The translations under genes and the position numbers were made by a program. The notes beneath the pieces were generated by a model. The model was not told the DNA's origin. It saw nothing but the letters and a program-made list of their open reading frames with translations, and searched no databases. From Hyperoodon ampullatus (lineage: Eukaryota > Chordata > Mammalia > Artiodactyla > Ziphiidae), in contig CATKHW010000422.1 of the NCBI GenBank assembly GCA_949752795.1, positions 2,728,001 to 2,792,000 on the forward strand: a stretch of DNA of 64,000 nt, written 5' to 3'. Below are positions 1-10,325 of the stretch, one piece after another (the first letter of the stretch is position 1; the number at the start of each line of letters is the position of its first letter).

Positions 1-732
1 CCTGGAATGACCCTATCTACAACGACAGCTGGATGTGGCATAAGGCTGGACACTTGGGACTGAGACGATTGGTGAGATTTGGTGAGCAAATGCAGACCCT
101 TTAAAGCAATAATGCATGGCACCCATTCCATGGGTCCCAACTCTCCAGGTTGAAGGGAATATTACTACAGTTATAACATGTACCGGAAACCTAGAGAACG
201 GACACACTGTGAATACGAAAGGTTTCTAAAACTCAACGAATAGTCCCTATCCTGGTGCTCCGGTTTGACTTTCCATCTGCTTTACTATCAACCTCCCAAC
301 TTGGAGAGACAGCCCCTTTAATCTCCTGGTTCGCACAGGTTGCCAATTTGGCAGAGGATGAAAGGGAAGAGGGAGAACCAATGAGAGATTAGCTGTTAGG
401 CATTTGGACGGGCACATATCACTGTAATTTCCCGGCACGAAGAAGAATTAACCAAAGTCTCAGCCACCCACCGGGAACGAGTATAAGTCCTGAACCAAAA
501 TTTTGGACTTGCGGTCAGCTCACCAAAAACGAGTTGAAAAACGGAGCTCAGGGGCACAGCAATTCACAAACTGGCCGAGTAATAAAGGACAACTATCGTC
601 CAAAAATCTGTTGAGGGAAGGCAACGAGGCGGACTTGAAAGCGAGGCAGAATAGCAGGAAACAGATTTCAAGAGGTACGTTGGAATCGCCTTTAAAGCAC
701 AGGAAGAGGGGCACAACTTCGACAATGATGCA

Positions 733-806
733 CTTGGCCAAAAAGGGCGTATGCGTTTTCTCCTGAATATATTCAGGAGAAAACGCATACGCCCTTTTTG
801 GCCAAG
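733..806. repeat. Perfect 74-bp palindrome in satellite monomer A1
   Basis: The left arm 733-769 and right arm 770-806 are exact reverse complements with no spacer; the axis lies between 769 and 770 inside 'tcctgaatatattcagga'. The arms start 'cttggccaaaaagggcg' and end 'cgccctttttggccaag'. Equivalent copies: 2471-2544 (perfect), 4207-4247 (collapsed), 5913-5986 (one mismatch), 7652-7725 (perfect), 57090-57163 (perfect, with a symmetric variant), 58829-58902 (one mismatch), 60568-60641 (two left-arm mismatches) and 62304-62377 (perfect). Decayed versions are centred near 33809, 35560, 37320, 53651 and 55389. It could extrude as a cruciform, or fold as a 37-bp RNA hairpin if the satellite is transcribed. 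A function is not known. Confidence 0.97.
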
Positions 807-817
807 CAAGCAAGCGG

Positions 818-1430
818 GCAATGCAAATCTGCACTACAAAGAAGTATCACTTACCACCGGTCAAAAGGGACATCCACAAAATGTGTAAAAACCAGAAAGG
901 CAAGACAGGCCCTGGAGAACAGGGAGCCTTGTTATGCTGATGGGCGGGATGTAAATTGCCAACTGCCTCTCTGGAGGAGTGCATTGTGTTCCCTAAAACA
1001 AGTACAGAACAGAGCTACAGAGCCAAGGGCACTTCCAGTCTAGGGAATATACCTTGGGAAAACTGAAAATCAATAAGACAGAACCACCCCAAAATTTAGG
1101 GCTGCACTGCTTACAAGGACCTCACTTGGGTACACCTTAAATATCCCAGGAAATATAAAAATGGTTCAAAAAATTGTGGTACTTACGTACGATGGAATAT
1201 CCCTCAGCCATGAAATCAATGTCATAAGACCAGTAGCAGCAAAATGGGTAGATTCAGGTACGATGATTCTAAGTGAAATAAGTCACAGAGAAAAAGAAAC
1301 TTATCATAACATATCACTTATGAAGATCCTGTAAACATGGCTACACTTGAACTGAGTTAGGAAAGAGAACAGTGTCTCACATTTAGAAAACACTCTTATG
1401 CCTGCTTAAGGGGGAAGGAGAGGTGGGGTG
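818..1430 (+). mobile_element. LINE-1 3'-region-derived part of the satellite monomer (shown for A1)
   Basis: This stretch is colinear with the clearer L1 fragments of the 2.73-kb array. Matching anchors, in the same order, are: 'aatgcaaatctgcactac' against 'aatgcaaatcaaaactac'; 'gatgtaaattg' against 'aatgtaaattg'; 'ggaatataccttgggaaaa' against 'gcatatacccagagaaaac'; 'gatggaatatccctcagcc' (1191) against 'aatggaatattactcagcc' (9025); and 'agtgaaataagtcaca' against 'aatgaagtaagtcaga'. The match covers the end of ORF2 and the start of the 3' UTR. It is strongly diverged and cannot encode anything. The equivalent interval occurs in every full monomer. Exact limits are uncertain by tens of bases. 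Confidence 0.8.
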
Positions 1431-1738
1431 ATGCATAAAACCAGAGTTTGATATAAGCACAGGTACCGTTCCAAAAACCAACTATGGAATAGACAAGACC
1501 TACACCTTCCTCAGTGAAAGGGACTCAAAACCCCATATTTCCCGCAGAGGAATATATCTGACTAGTAAGAATCTTAAAACCTATGGATTGATATGTCTCC
1601 GTAAGGGAATCAAGTGTGTCTACACTGGCATAAACATGGCAGTGAGAATCAGCTCAAACCCACTATAAAAAGGAATTTCAAATCCAAAACAAAAAAACTG
1701 GGAAATTCTTTACAATTCCTTCAGGGTCTCTGATGAAA

Positions 1739-3474
1739 CCTGGAATGACCCTATCTACAACGACAGCTGGATGTGGCATAAGGCTGGACACTTGGGACTG
1801 AGACGATTGGTGAGATTTGGTGAGCAAATGCAGACCCTTTAAAGCAATAATGCATGGCACCCATTCCATGGGTCCCAACTCTCCAGGTTGAAGGGAATAT
1901 TACTACAGTTATAACATGTACGGGAAACCTAGAGAACGGACACACTGTGAATACGAAAGGTTTCTAAAACTCAACGAATAGTCCCTCTCCTGGTGCTCCA
2001 GTTTGACTTTCCATCTGCTTTACTATCAACCTCCCAACTTGGAGAGACAGCCCCTTTAACCTCCTGGTTCGCACAGGTTTCCAAATTGGCAGAGGATGAA
2101 AGGGAAGAGGGAGAACCAATGAGAGAGGAGCTGTTAGGCATTTGGACGGGCACATATCACACTAAGTTCCCAGCAGGAAGAACAATTAACCAAAGTCTCA
2201 GTCACCCACCGGGAACCAGTATAGGTCCTGAACCAAAATGTTGGACTTGCGGTCAGCTCACCAAAAACGAGTTGAAAAATGGAGCTCAGGGGCACAGCAA
2301 TTCACAAACTGGCCGAGTAATAAAGGACAACTATCGTCCAAAAATCTGTTGAGGGAAGGCAACGAGGCGGACTTGAAAGCGAGGCAGAATAGCAGGAAAC
2401 AGATTTCAAGAGGTACGTTGGAATCGCTTTTAAAGCACAGGAAGAGGGGCACAACTTCGACAATGATGCACTTGGCCAAAAAGGGCGTATGCGTTTTCTC
2501 CTGAATATATTCAGGAGAAAACGCATACGCCCTTTTTGGCCAAGCAAGCAAGCGGGCAATGCAAATCTGCACTACAAAGAAGTATCACTTCCCACCGGTC
2601 AAAAGGGACATCCACAAAATGTGTAAAAACCAGAAAGGCAAGACAGGCCCTGGAGAACAGGGAGCCTTGTTATGCTGATGGGCGGGATGTAAATTGCCAA
2701 CTGCCTCTCTGGAGGAGTGCATTGTGTTCCCTAAAACAAGTAAAGAACAGAGCTACAGAGCCAAGGGCACTTCCAGTCTAGGGAATATACCTTGGGAAAA
2801 CTGAAAATCAATAAGACAGAGCCACCCCAAAATTTAGGGCTGCACTGCTTACAAGGACCTCACTTGTGTACACCTTAAATATCCCAGGAAATATAAAAAT
2901 GGTTCAAAAAATTGTGGTACTTACGTACGATGGAATATCCCTCAGCCATTAAATCAATGTCATAAGACCAGTAGTAGCAAAATGGGTAGATTCAGGTACG
3001 ATGATTCTAAGTGAAATAAGTCACAGAGAAAGAAACTTATCATAAGATATCACTTATGACGATCCTGTAAACATGGCTACACTTGAACTGAGTTAGGAAA
3101 GAGAACAGTGTCTCACATTTAGAAAACACTCTTATGCCTGCTTAAGGGGGAAGGACAGGTGGGGTGATGCATAAAACCAGAGTTTGATATAAGCACAGGT
3201 ACCGTTCCAAAAACCAACTATGGAATATCCAAGACCTACACCTTCCTCAGTGAAAGGGACTCAAAACCCCATATTTCCCGCAGAGGAATATATCTGACTA
3301 GTAAGAATCTTAAAACCTATGTATTGATATGTCTCCGTAAGGGAATCAAGTGTGTCTAGACTGGCATAAACATGGCAGCGAGAATCAGCTCAAACCCACT
3401 ATAAAAAGGAATTTCAAAAACAAAACAAAAAAACTGGGAAATTCTTTACAATTCCTTCAGGGTCTCTGATGAAA
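1739..3474 (+). repeat. Satellite monomer A2 (alpha, HOR position 2)
   Basis: Complete monomer. HOR-position-2 markers are 'cacactaagttccc' near 2156, 'cagtcacccaccggg' near 2199 and 'ggaatatccaagac' near 3222. The same variants recur in A5 (one base differs in the first). The palindrome at 2471-2544 is perfect. Confidence 0.93.
2471..2544. repeat. Perfect 74-bp palindrome, monomer A2
   Basis: Identical to the A1 copy, with both 37-bp arms fully complementary. Confidence 0.96.
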
Positions 3475-5180
3475 CCTGGAATGACCCTATCTACAATGAC
3501 AGCTGGATGTGGCACAAGGAGGGACACTTGGGACTGAGACGATTGGTGAGATTTGGTGAGCAAATGCAGACCCTTGAAATCACAAATGCCGGGCACCCAT
3601 TCCATGGGTCCCAACTCTCCAGGTTGAAGGGAATATTACTACAGCTATAACATGTACGGGAAACCTAGAGAACGGACCCACTGTGAATACGAAAGGTTTC
3701 TAAAACTCAACGAATAGTCCCTCTCCTGGTGCTCCGGTTTGACTTTCCATCTGCTTTACTATCAACCTCCGAACTTGGAGAGACTGCCCCTTTAACCTCC
3801 TGGTTCGCACAGGTTGCCAATTTGGCAGAGGATGAAAGGGAAGAGGGAGAACCAATGAGAGAGTAGCTGTTAGGCATTTGGACGGGCACATATCACTGTA
3901 ATTTCCCGGCAGGAAGAATAATTAACCAAAGTCTCAGCCACCCACCGGGAAACAGTATAGGTCCTGAACCAAAATTTTGGACTTGCGGTCAGCTCACCAA
4001 AAACGAGTTGAAAAATGGAGCTCAGGGGCACAGCAATTCACAAACTGGCCGAGTAATAAAGGACAACTATCATCCAAAAATCTGTTGAGGGAAGGCAACG
4101 AGGCGGACTTGAAAGCGAGGCAGAATAGCAGGAAACAGATTTCAAGAGGTACGTTGGAATGGCCTTTAAAGCACAGGAAGAGGGGCACAACTTCGACAAT
4201 GATGCACTTGGCCAAAAAGGGGGTATGCGTTTTCTCCTTTGGCCAAGCAAGCAAGCGGGCAATGCAAATCTGTACTACAAAGAAGTATCACTTTCCACCG
4301 GAAAAAAGGGACATCCACAAAATGTGTAAAAACCAGAAAGGCAAGACAGGCCCTGGAGAACAGGGAGCCTTGTTATGCTGAAGGGCGGGATGTAAATTGC
4401 CAACTGCCTCTCTGGAGGAGTGCATTGTGTTCCCTAAAACAAGTAAAGAACAGAGCTACAGAGCCAAGGGCACTTCCAGTCTAGGGAATATACCTTGGGA
4501 AAACTGAAAATCAATAAGACAGAGCCACCCCAAAATTTAGGGCTGCACTGCTTACAAGGACCTCAACTTGGGTACACCTTAAATATCCCAGGAAATATAA
4601 AAATGGTTCAAAAAATTGTGGTACTTACGTACGATGGAATATCCCTCAGCCATGAAATCAATGTCATAAGACCAGTAGCAGCAAAATGGGTGGATTCAGG
4701 TACGGTGATTCTAAGTGAAATAAGTCACACAGAAAAAGAAACTTATCATAAGATATCACTTATGAAGATCCTGTAAACATGGCTACACTTGAACTGAGTT
4801 AGGAAAGAGAACAGTGTCTCACATTTAGAAAACAATCTTATGCCTGCTTAAGGAGGAAGGAGAGTTGGGGTGATGCATAAAACCTGAGTTTGATATAAGC
4901 ACAGGTACCGTTCCAAAAACCAACTATGGATTAGACAAGACCTACACCTTCCTCAGTGAAAGGGACTCAAAACCCCATATTTCCCGCAGAGGAATATATC
5001 TGACTAGTAAGAATCTTAAAACCTGTGTATTGATATGTCTCCGTAAGGGAATCAAGTGTGTCTAGACTGGCATAAACATGGCAGCGAGAATCAGCTCAAA
5101 CCCACTATAAAAAGGAATTTCAAAAACAAAACAAAAAAACTGGGAAATTCTTTACAATTCCTTCAGGGTCTCTGATGAAA
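3475..5180 (+). repeat. Satellite monomer A3 (beta, HOR position 3), 32 bp short
   Basis: Complete beta-type monomer except for one deletion. The palindrome is reduced to 4207-4247: the left arm remains to 'ttttctcc' and then joins directly to 'tttggccaag', the outer end of the right arm. That accounts for the 1706-bp period against 1738 elsewhere. The rest of the monomer is intact and as similar to the others as they are to each other. Confidence 0.93.
4207..4247. repeat. Collapsed palindrome, monomer A3
   Basis: The centre and most of the right arm are missing. What remains is a left arm of about 31 nt fused to the last ~10 nt of the right arm. The deletion ends fall at the boundaries expected if a polymerase skipped across an extruded hairpin. 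The left arm also has 'gggggtatgcg' instead of 'gggcgtatgcg'. Confidence 0.93.
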
Positions 5181-6919
5181 CCTGGAATGACCCTATCTAC
5201 AAGGACAGCTGGATGTGGCATAAGGCTGGACACTTGGGACTGAGAGGATTGGTGAGATAGGGTGAGCAAATGCAGGCCCTTTAAAGCAATAATGCACGGC
5301 ACCCATTCCATGGGTCCCAACTCTCCAGGTTGAATGGAATATTACTTCAGTTATAACATGTACCAGAAACCTAGAGAACGGACACACTGTGAATACGAAA
5401 GGTTTCTAAAACTCAACGAATAGTCCCTCTCCTGGTGCTCCGGTTTGACTTTCCATCTGCTTTACTATCAACCTCCCAACTTGGAGAGACAGCCCCTTTA
5501 ACCTCCTGGTTCGCACAGGTTTCCAATTTGGCAGAGGATGAAAGGGAAGAGGGAGAACCAATGAGAGAGTAGCTGTTAGGCATTTGGATGGGCACATATC
5601 ACTGTAATTTCCCGGCAGGAAGAAGAATTAACCAAAGTCACAGCCACCCACCAGGAACCAGTATAGGTCCTGAACCAAAATTTTGGACTTGCGGTCAGCT
5701 CACCAAAAACGAGTTGAAAAATGTAGCTCACGGGCACAGCAATTCAAAAACTGGCCGAGTAATAAAGGACAACTATCGTCCAAAAATCTGTTGAGGGAAG
5801 GCAACGAGGGGGACTTGAGAGCGAGGCAGAATAGCAGGAAACAGATTTCAAGAGGTACGTTGGAATCGCCTTTAAAGCACAGGAAGAGGGGCACAACTTC
5901 GACAATGATGCACTTGGCCAAAAAGGGCGTATGCGTTTTCTCCTGAATATATTCAGGAGAAAACGCATACGCGCTTTTTGGCCAAGCAAGCAAGCGGGCA
6001 ATGCAAATCTACACTACAAAGAAGTATCACTTCCCACCGGTCAAAAGGGACATCCACAAAATGTGTAAAAAACAGAAAGGCAAGACAGGCCCTGGAGAAC
6101 AGGGAGCCTTGTTATGCTGATGTGGGGGATGTAAATTGCCAACTGCCTCTCTGGAGGAGTGCATTGTGTTCCCTAAAACAAGTACAGAACAGAGCTACAG
6201 AGCCAAGGGCACTTCCAGTCTTGGGAATATACCTTGGGAAAACTGAAAATCAATATGACAGAGCCACCCCAAAATTTAGGGCTGCACTGCTTACAAGGAC
6301 CTCAACTTGGGTACACTTTAAATATCCCAGGAAATATAAAAATGGTTCAAAAAATTGTGGTACTTACGAACGATGGAATATCCCTCAGCCATGAAATCAA
6401 TGTCATAACACCAGTAGCAGCAAAATGGGTGGATTCAGGTACGATGATTCTAAGTGAAATAAGTCAAACAGAAAAAGAAACTTATCATAATATATCACTT
6501 ATGAAGATCCTGTAAACATGGCTACACTTGAACTGAGTTAGGAAAGAGAACAGTGTCTCACATTTAGAAAACACTCTTATGCCTGCTTAAGGGGGAAGGA
6601 GAGTTGGGGTGATGCATAAGACCAGAGTTTGATATAAGCACAGGTACTGTTCCAAAAATCAACTATGGAATAGACAAGACCTACACCTTCCTCAGTGAAA
6701 GGGACTCAAAACCCCATATTTCCCGCAGAGGAATATATCTGACTAGTAAGAATCTTAAAACCTATGGATTGATATGTCTCCGTAAGGGAATCAAGTGTGT
6801 CTAGACTGGCATAAACATGGCAGCGAGAATCAGCTCAAACCCACTATAAAAAGGAATTTCAAATCCAAAACAAAAAAACTGGGAAATTCTTTACAATTCC
6901 GTCAGGGTCTCTGATGAAC
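5181..6919 (+). repeat. Satellite monomer A4 (alpha, HOR position 1)
   Basis: Shares 'aaacctatggattgat' (near 6758) and 'caaatccaaaac' (near 6860) with A1, about 5.18 kb upstream. The palindrome at 5913-5986 has a single arm mismatch: 'gcgctttttgg' where the other copies have 'gccctttttgg'. Confidence 0.93.
5913..5986. repeat. 74-bp palindrome with one mismatch, monomer A4
   Basis: One right-arm base differs (g for c in 'gcgcttttt'); otherwise the arms pair completely. Confidence 0.95.
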
Positions 6920-8657
6920 CCTGGAATGACACTATCTACAAGGACAGCTGGATGTGGCATAAGGCTGGACACTTGGGACTGAGACGATTGGTGAGATTTG
7001 GTGAGCAAATGCAGACCCTTTAAAGCAATAATGTATGGCACCCATTCCATGGGTCCCAACTCTCCAGGTTGAAGGGAATATTACTACAGTTATAACATGT
7101 ACGGGAAACCTAGAGAACGGACACACTGTGAATATGAAAGGTTTCTAAAACTCAACGAATAGTCCCTCTCCTGGTGCTCCGGTTTGACTTTCCATCTGCT
7201 TTACTATCAATCTCCCAACTTGGAGAGACAGCCCCTTTAACCTCCTGGTTCGCACAGGTTTCCAAATTGGCAGAGGATGAAAGGGAAGAGGGAGAACCAA
7301 TGAGAGAGTAGCTGTTAGGCATTTGGATGGGCACATATCACACTATGTTCCCGGCAGGAAGAAGAATTCACCAAATTCTCAGTCACCCACCGGGAACCAG
7401 TATAGGTCCTGAACCAAAATTTTGGACTTGCGGTCAGCTCACCAAAAACGAGTTGAAAAATGGAGCTCAGGGGCACAGCAATTCACAAACTGGCCGAGTA
7501 ATAAAGGACAACTATCATCCAAAAATCTGTTGAGGGAAGGCAACGAGGCGGACTTGAAAGCGAGGCAGAATAGCAGGAAACAGATTTCAAGAGGTACGTT
7601 GGAATCGCCTTTAAAGCACAGGAAGAGGGGCACAACTTCGACAATGATGCACTTGGCCAAAAAGGGCGTATGCGTTTTCTCCTGAATATATTCAGGAGAA
7701 AACGCATACGCCCTTTTTGGCCAAGCAAGCAAGCGGGAAATGCAAATCTGCACTACAAAGAAGTATAACTTCCCACCGATCAAAAGGGACATCCACAAAA
7801 TGTGTAAAAACCAGAAATGCAAGACGGGCCCTGGAGAACAGGGAGCCTTGTTATACTGATGGGCGGGATGTAAATTGCCAACTGCTGCTCTGGAGGAGTA
7901 CATTGTTTTCCCTAAAACTAGTAAAGAACAGAGCTACAGAGACAAGGGCACTTCCAGTCTAGGGAATATTCCTTGGGAAAACTGAAAATCAATAAGACAG
8001 AGCCACCCCAAAATTTAGGGCTGCACTGCTTATAAGGACCTCAACTTGGGTACACATTAAATATCCCAGGAAATATAAAAATGGTTCAAAAAATTCTGGT
8101 ACTTACGTACGATGGAATATCCCTCAGCCATGAAATCAATGTCATAAGACCAGTAGCAGCAAAATGGGTGGATTCAGGAACGATGATTCTATGTGAAATA
8201 AGTCACACAGAAAAAGAAATTTATCATAAGATATCACTTATGAAGATCCTGTAAACATGGCTACACTTGAACTGAGTTAGGAAAGAGAACAGTGTCTCAC
8301 ATTTAGAAAACACTCTTATGCCTGCTTAATGGGGAAGGAGAGGTGGGGTGATGCATAAAACCAGAGTTTGATATAAGCACAGGTACCGTTCCAAAAACCA
8401 ACTATGGAATATCCAAGACCTACACCTTCCTCAGTGAAAGGGACTCAAAACCCCATATTTCCCGCAGAGGAATATATCTCACTACTAAGAATCTTAAAAC
8501 CTATGTATTGATATGTCTCCGTAAGGGAATCAAGTGTGTCTAGACTGGCATAAACATGGCAGCGAGAATCAGCTCAAACCCACTATAAAAAGGAATTTCA
8601 AAAACAAAACAAAAAAATGGGAAATTCCTTACAATTCCTTCAGGGTCTCTGATGAAA
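6920..8657 (+). repeat. Satellite monomer A5 (alpha, HOR position 2)
   Basis: Shares 'cacactatgttccc' (one base from A2), 'cagtcacccaccggg' and 'ggaatatccaagac' with A2. The palindrome at 7652-7725 is perfect. Confidence 0.93.
7652..7725. repeat. Perfect 74-bp palindrome, monomer A5
   Basis: Both arms are fully complementary and identical to A1 and A2. Confidence 0.96.
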
Positions 8658-8793
8658 CCTGGAATGACCCTAACTACAATGACAGCTGGATGTGGCATAA
8701 GGAGGGACACTTGGGACTGAGACTATTGGTGAGATTGGGTGAGCAACTGCAGACCCTTTAAAGAACAAATGCCTGACACCAATTCCATGGGTC
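8658..8793 (+). repeat. Truncated satellite monomer A6 (beta, HOR position 3)
   Basis: Only the first ~136 bp of a beta monomer are present. It carries the 'ataaggagggacac' signature and ends within 'ccatgggtc', where other monomers continue 'ccaactctccagg'. It directly abuts the 2.73-kb array. The sequence 'gtcactatga' at 8791-8800 is followed at once by 'gtcactatgg', a 10-bp near-duplication at the breakpoint. Confidence 0.9.
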
Positions 8794-8800
8794 ACTATGA

Positions 8801-9380
8801 GTCACTATGGAGAACAGTATGGAGTTTCCTTAAAAAAAGCTAGAAATAGAATTACCATATGATCCAGCAATCCCACTTCTGGGCATATACCCAGAGAAAA
8901 CCATAAATCAAAAAGGCACTTTCACCACAATGCTCATTTCAGCACTATTTACGATAGCCAGGTAATGGAAGCAACTTAAATACCCAAAGACAGACGAATG
9001 GATAAAGATGTGGTACATATATAAAATGGAATATTACTCAGCCATAAGAAGGAATGAAACTGGTTCATTTGTAGAGACGTCGATGGATCTAGAGACTGTC
9101 ATACAGAATGAAGTAAGTCAGAAAGAGAAAAACAAATATTGTATATTAATGCATATAAGTGGAACCTAGAAATATGGTACAGATGAACTGGTTTGCAGGG
9201 AAGAAATAGAGACACAGAGGTAGAGAACACACGTATGGACACCAAGTGTGGGAAGCCATGGGGAGGTGGTGTTGGGATGAGTTGGGAGACTGGGATTGAC
9301 CTGTATACATGTATTTGCATAAAATAAATAACTAATAATAACCTGCTGTATAAAAAATAAATAAAATTAAATTTCACAAT
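8801..9380 (+). mobile_element. LINE-1 3' end fragment (segment a of unit B1)
   Basis: A 5'-truncated L1 fragment on the + strand. Typical L1 features in order are: the 'atccagcaatcccacttc' stretch near 8862; 'gaaaaccataaatcaaaaa'; 'gaatggataaagatgtggta' near 8997; 'aatggaatattactcagcc' at 9025; 'gtaagtcagaaagagaaaaa' near 9114; and an A/T-rich end 'aataaataaaattaaattt' near 9355. The middle still reads as the ORF2 C-terminus (Trp-Tyr-Ile-Tyr then Met-Glu-Tyr-Tyr-Ser-Ala-Ile, seen for example in the copy at 25375), but it is only a remnant. Confidence 0.88.
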
Positions 9381-9532
9381 TTTTAAAAATACAATTTAAA
9401 AATAAAACAGAAAAAAGTTCTTCCCTTCACACAGATGTATTTATATGAATGAATTATTTCCATGCTTATATCTATAAATACATAAAAGAGGAATAAAATC
9501 TAACTTCAACCAAAAAATAAAAAAAAAACCCT
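9381..9532. repeat. AT-rich spacer of unit B1
   Basis: Low-complexity A/T sequence with 'aaaaataaaacagaaaaa' near 9395, 'atatctataaatacataaaa' near 9467 and an A-run at about 9515-9530. It is present in all units at the same place. Nothing else is recognisable. Confidence 0.7.
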
Positions 9533-10325
9533 GAACCCATGAGTTAGAGGAAAACCCTATCAGGGCACTTGCTCCAGCGGTAAACAATTCTGAAATTGGT
9601 CAGAGGTGGGGAATCATCTCCCATAGAGCCAGCAGCCCAATCCTACGGAAGGATCGTCCTCATTGCAAAGCTGGGGGCCATGCCGAGGCATCTGTGAGTA
9701 ACCGTGAGCTGAGCCCCAGGCCAGCTGCTGTTGAAATTTTCCACCCTTCCCAGGTAAAACACCTGAATATGTACAAGGGCTTGAAAGCCTAGAGGAAGGG
9801 CCGTGGAGCCACACCAGTGAGAGCACGCAGGCCAACTTGGTGCCTGCAGGCCAGCCAGGAAGTTCCTGGCCCTGAGCACTCTTCTGGAAGCTTTCCATAG
9901 CCCTGCCTGAGATACCCCTCATGTCCCGGCACCCACTGCTTTTTTCCTTCCTCACCTCTGTCCGGAGAGAAATTCCAGCGGAAGGTATGGGTGACACATC
10001 TTCTTCTTTGCAGGTGGCAGCCTGGCAACTCCTGCAGAAAGTCCAGCAGAGACACACTCACACCGGGCCACCCACAAAGCCGTGGCCCCTCACTCCCTCC
10101 CACCAGCACAGCCCCGACACTGCTGACGGGGCAGAGAATATGGAGTCAGGCACAGCTTCAGGGGCTTTTGCTGCCTGCAGCGCTGTTTATATTGACCTCA
10201 ACACAGGCACACCTGGGGAGGGCCGGCCGGCAGGGTCAGGCTACCCAGGTCAGCTAATCCTCAGCCCTCAGGGAATCACATTGTTGAAAATGGACCTCGC
10301 TAAGGCAGAATAGAAGCCAAGGAAT
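9533..10325. other. GC-rich segment (c) of unit B1, origin unknown
   Basis: About 790 bp with a much higher G+C content than its neighbours, repeated once per unit (from about 12251, 14989, 17707, 20437, 23167, 25892 and 28619). It includes pyrimidine tracts followed by AG, such as 'cttcttctttgcag' near 10002, and GT-bearing stretches such as 'cccaggtaaaacacc', so it looks like exon/intron boundary DNA. No gene was recognised. A frame of up to 206-234 codons is open on the + strand in several units, but in the 206-codon versions it opens with GTG rather than ATG. The flank copy at about 28690-29415 is diverged and frame-disrupted. It may come from a single-copy locus of which that flank copy is the remaining original. 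Confidence 0.6.

Larger units (their letters stand above)
1..1738 (+). repeat. Satellite monomer A1 (alpha, HOR position 1)
   Basis: Complete monomer with the alpha head. HOR-position-1 markers are 'aaacctatggattgat' near 1577 and 'caaatccaaaac' near 1680; both recur only in monomer A4. The perfect palindrome is at 733-806. The L1-like part runs from about 818 to 1430, and 'gatggaatatccctcagcc' at 1191 is a recognisable anchor. No reading frame of plausible coding character is present. Confidence 0.93.
1..8793 (+). repeat. Satellite array 1: ~1738-bp monomers in a trimeric higher-order repeat
   Basis: Five complete monomers and the start of a sixth lie head to tail. Using the phase that begins at 'cctggaatgacc', they start at 1, 1739, 3475, 5181, 6920 and 8658, giving periods of 1738, 1736, 1706, 1739 and 1738. 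Neighbours are nearly identical over their whole length. Two head types alternate. Type alpha has 'ataaggctggacac' and 'gcaataatg'. Type beta has 'aaggagggacac' and 'cacaaatg' or a close variant. The order is alpha-alpha-beta-alpha-alpha-beta. The monomer has a non-L1-like first ~730 bp, a 74-bp palindrome, about 600 bp colinear with a LINE-1 3' region, and an unassigned tail. The length fits the published size class of the common cetacean satellite in non-delphinid whales; identity with it is inferred, not shown. No CENP-B-box-like motif was seen by eye. Confidence 0.95.

Noticed and set aside
733..806. Palindrome as a transcription terminator or a tRNA-like hairpin
   Set aside because: Intrinsic terminators of this form are bacterial, and there is no loop or cloverleaf. 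The host is a mammal and the element is satellite-borne.
503..1043. Paired + frames of 81-88 codons and minus frames of 85-104 codons around each palindrome
   Set aside because: They are read through satellite sequence and the palindrome itself; overlapping frames on both strands with no coding signature.
1..8793. CENP-B box in the satellite monomer
   Set aside because: I checked TTCG-containing sites on both strands by eye (for example 'gttcgcacaggtt', 'cttcgacaatgat', and 'tttcgtattcaca' on the minus strand). None fits the rest of the box. A computed scan could still find a degenerate one.
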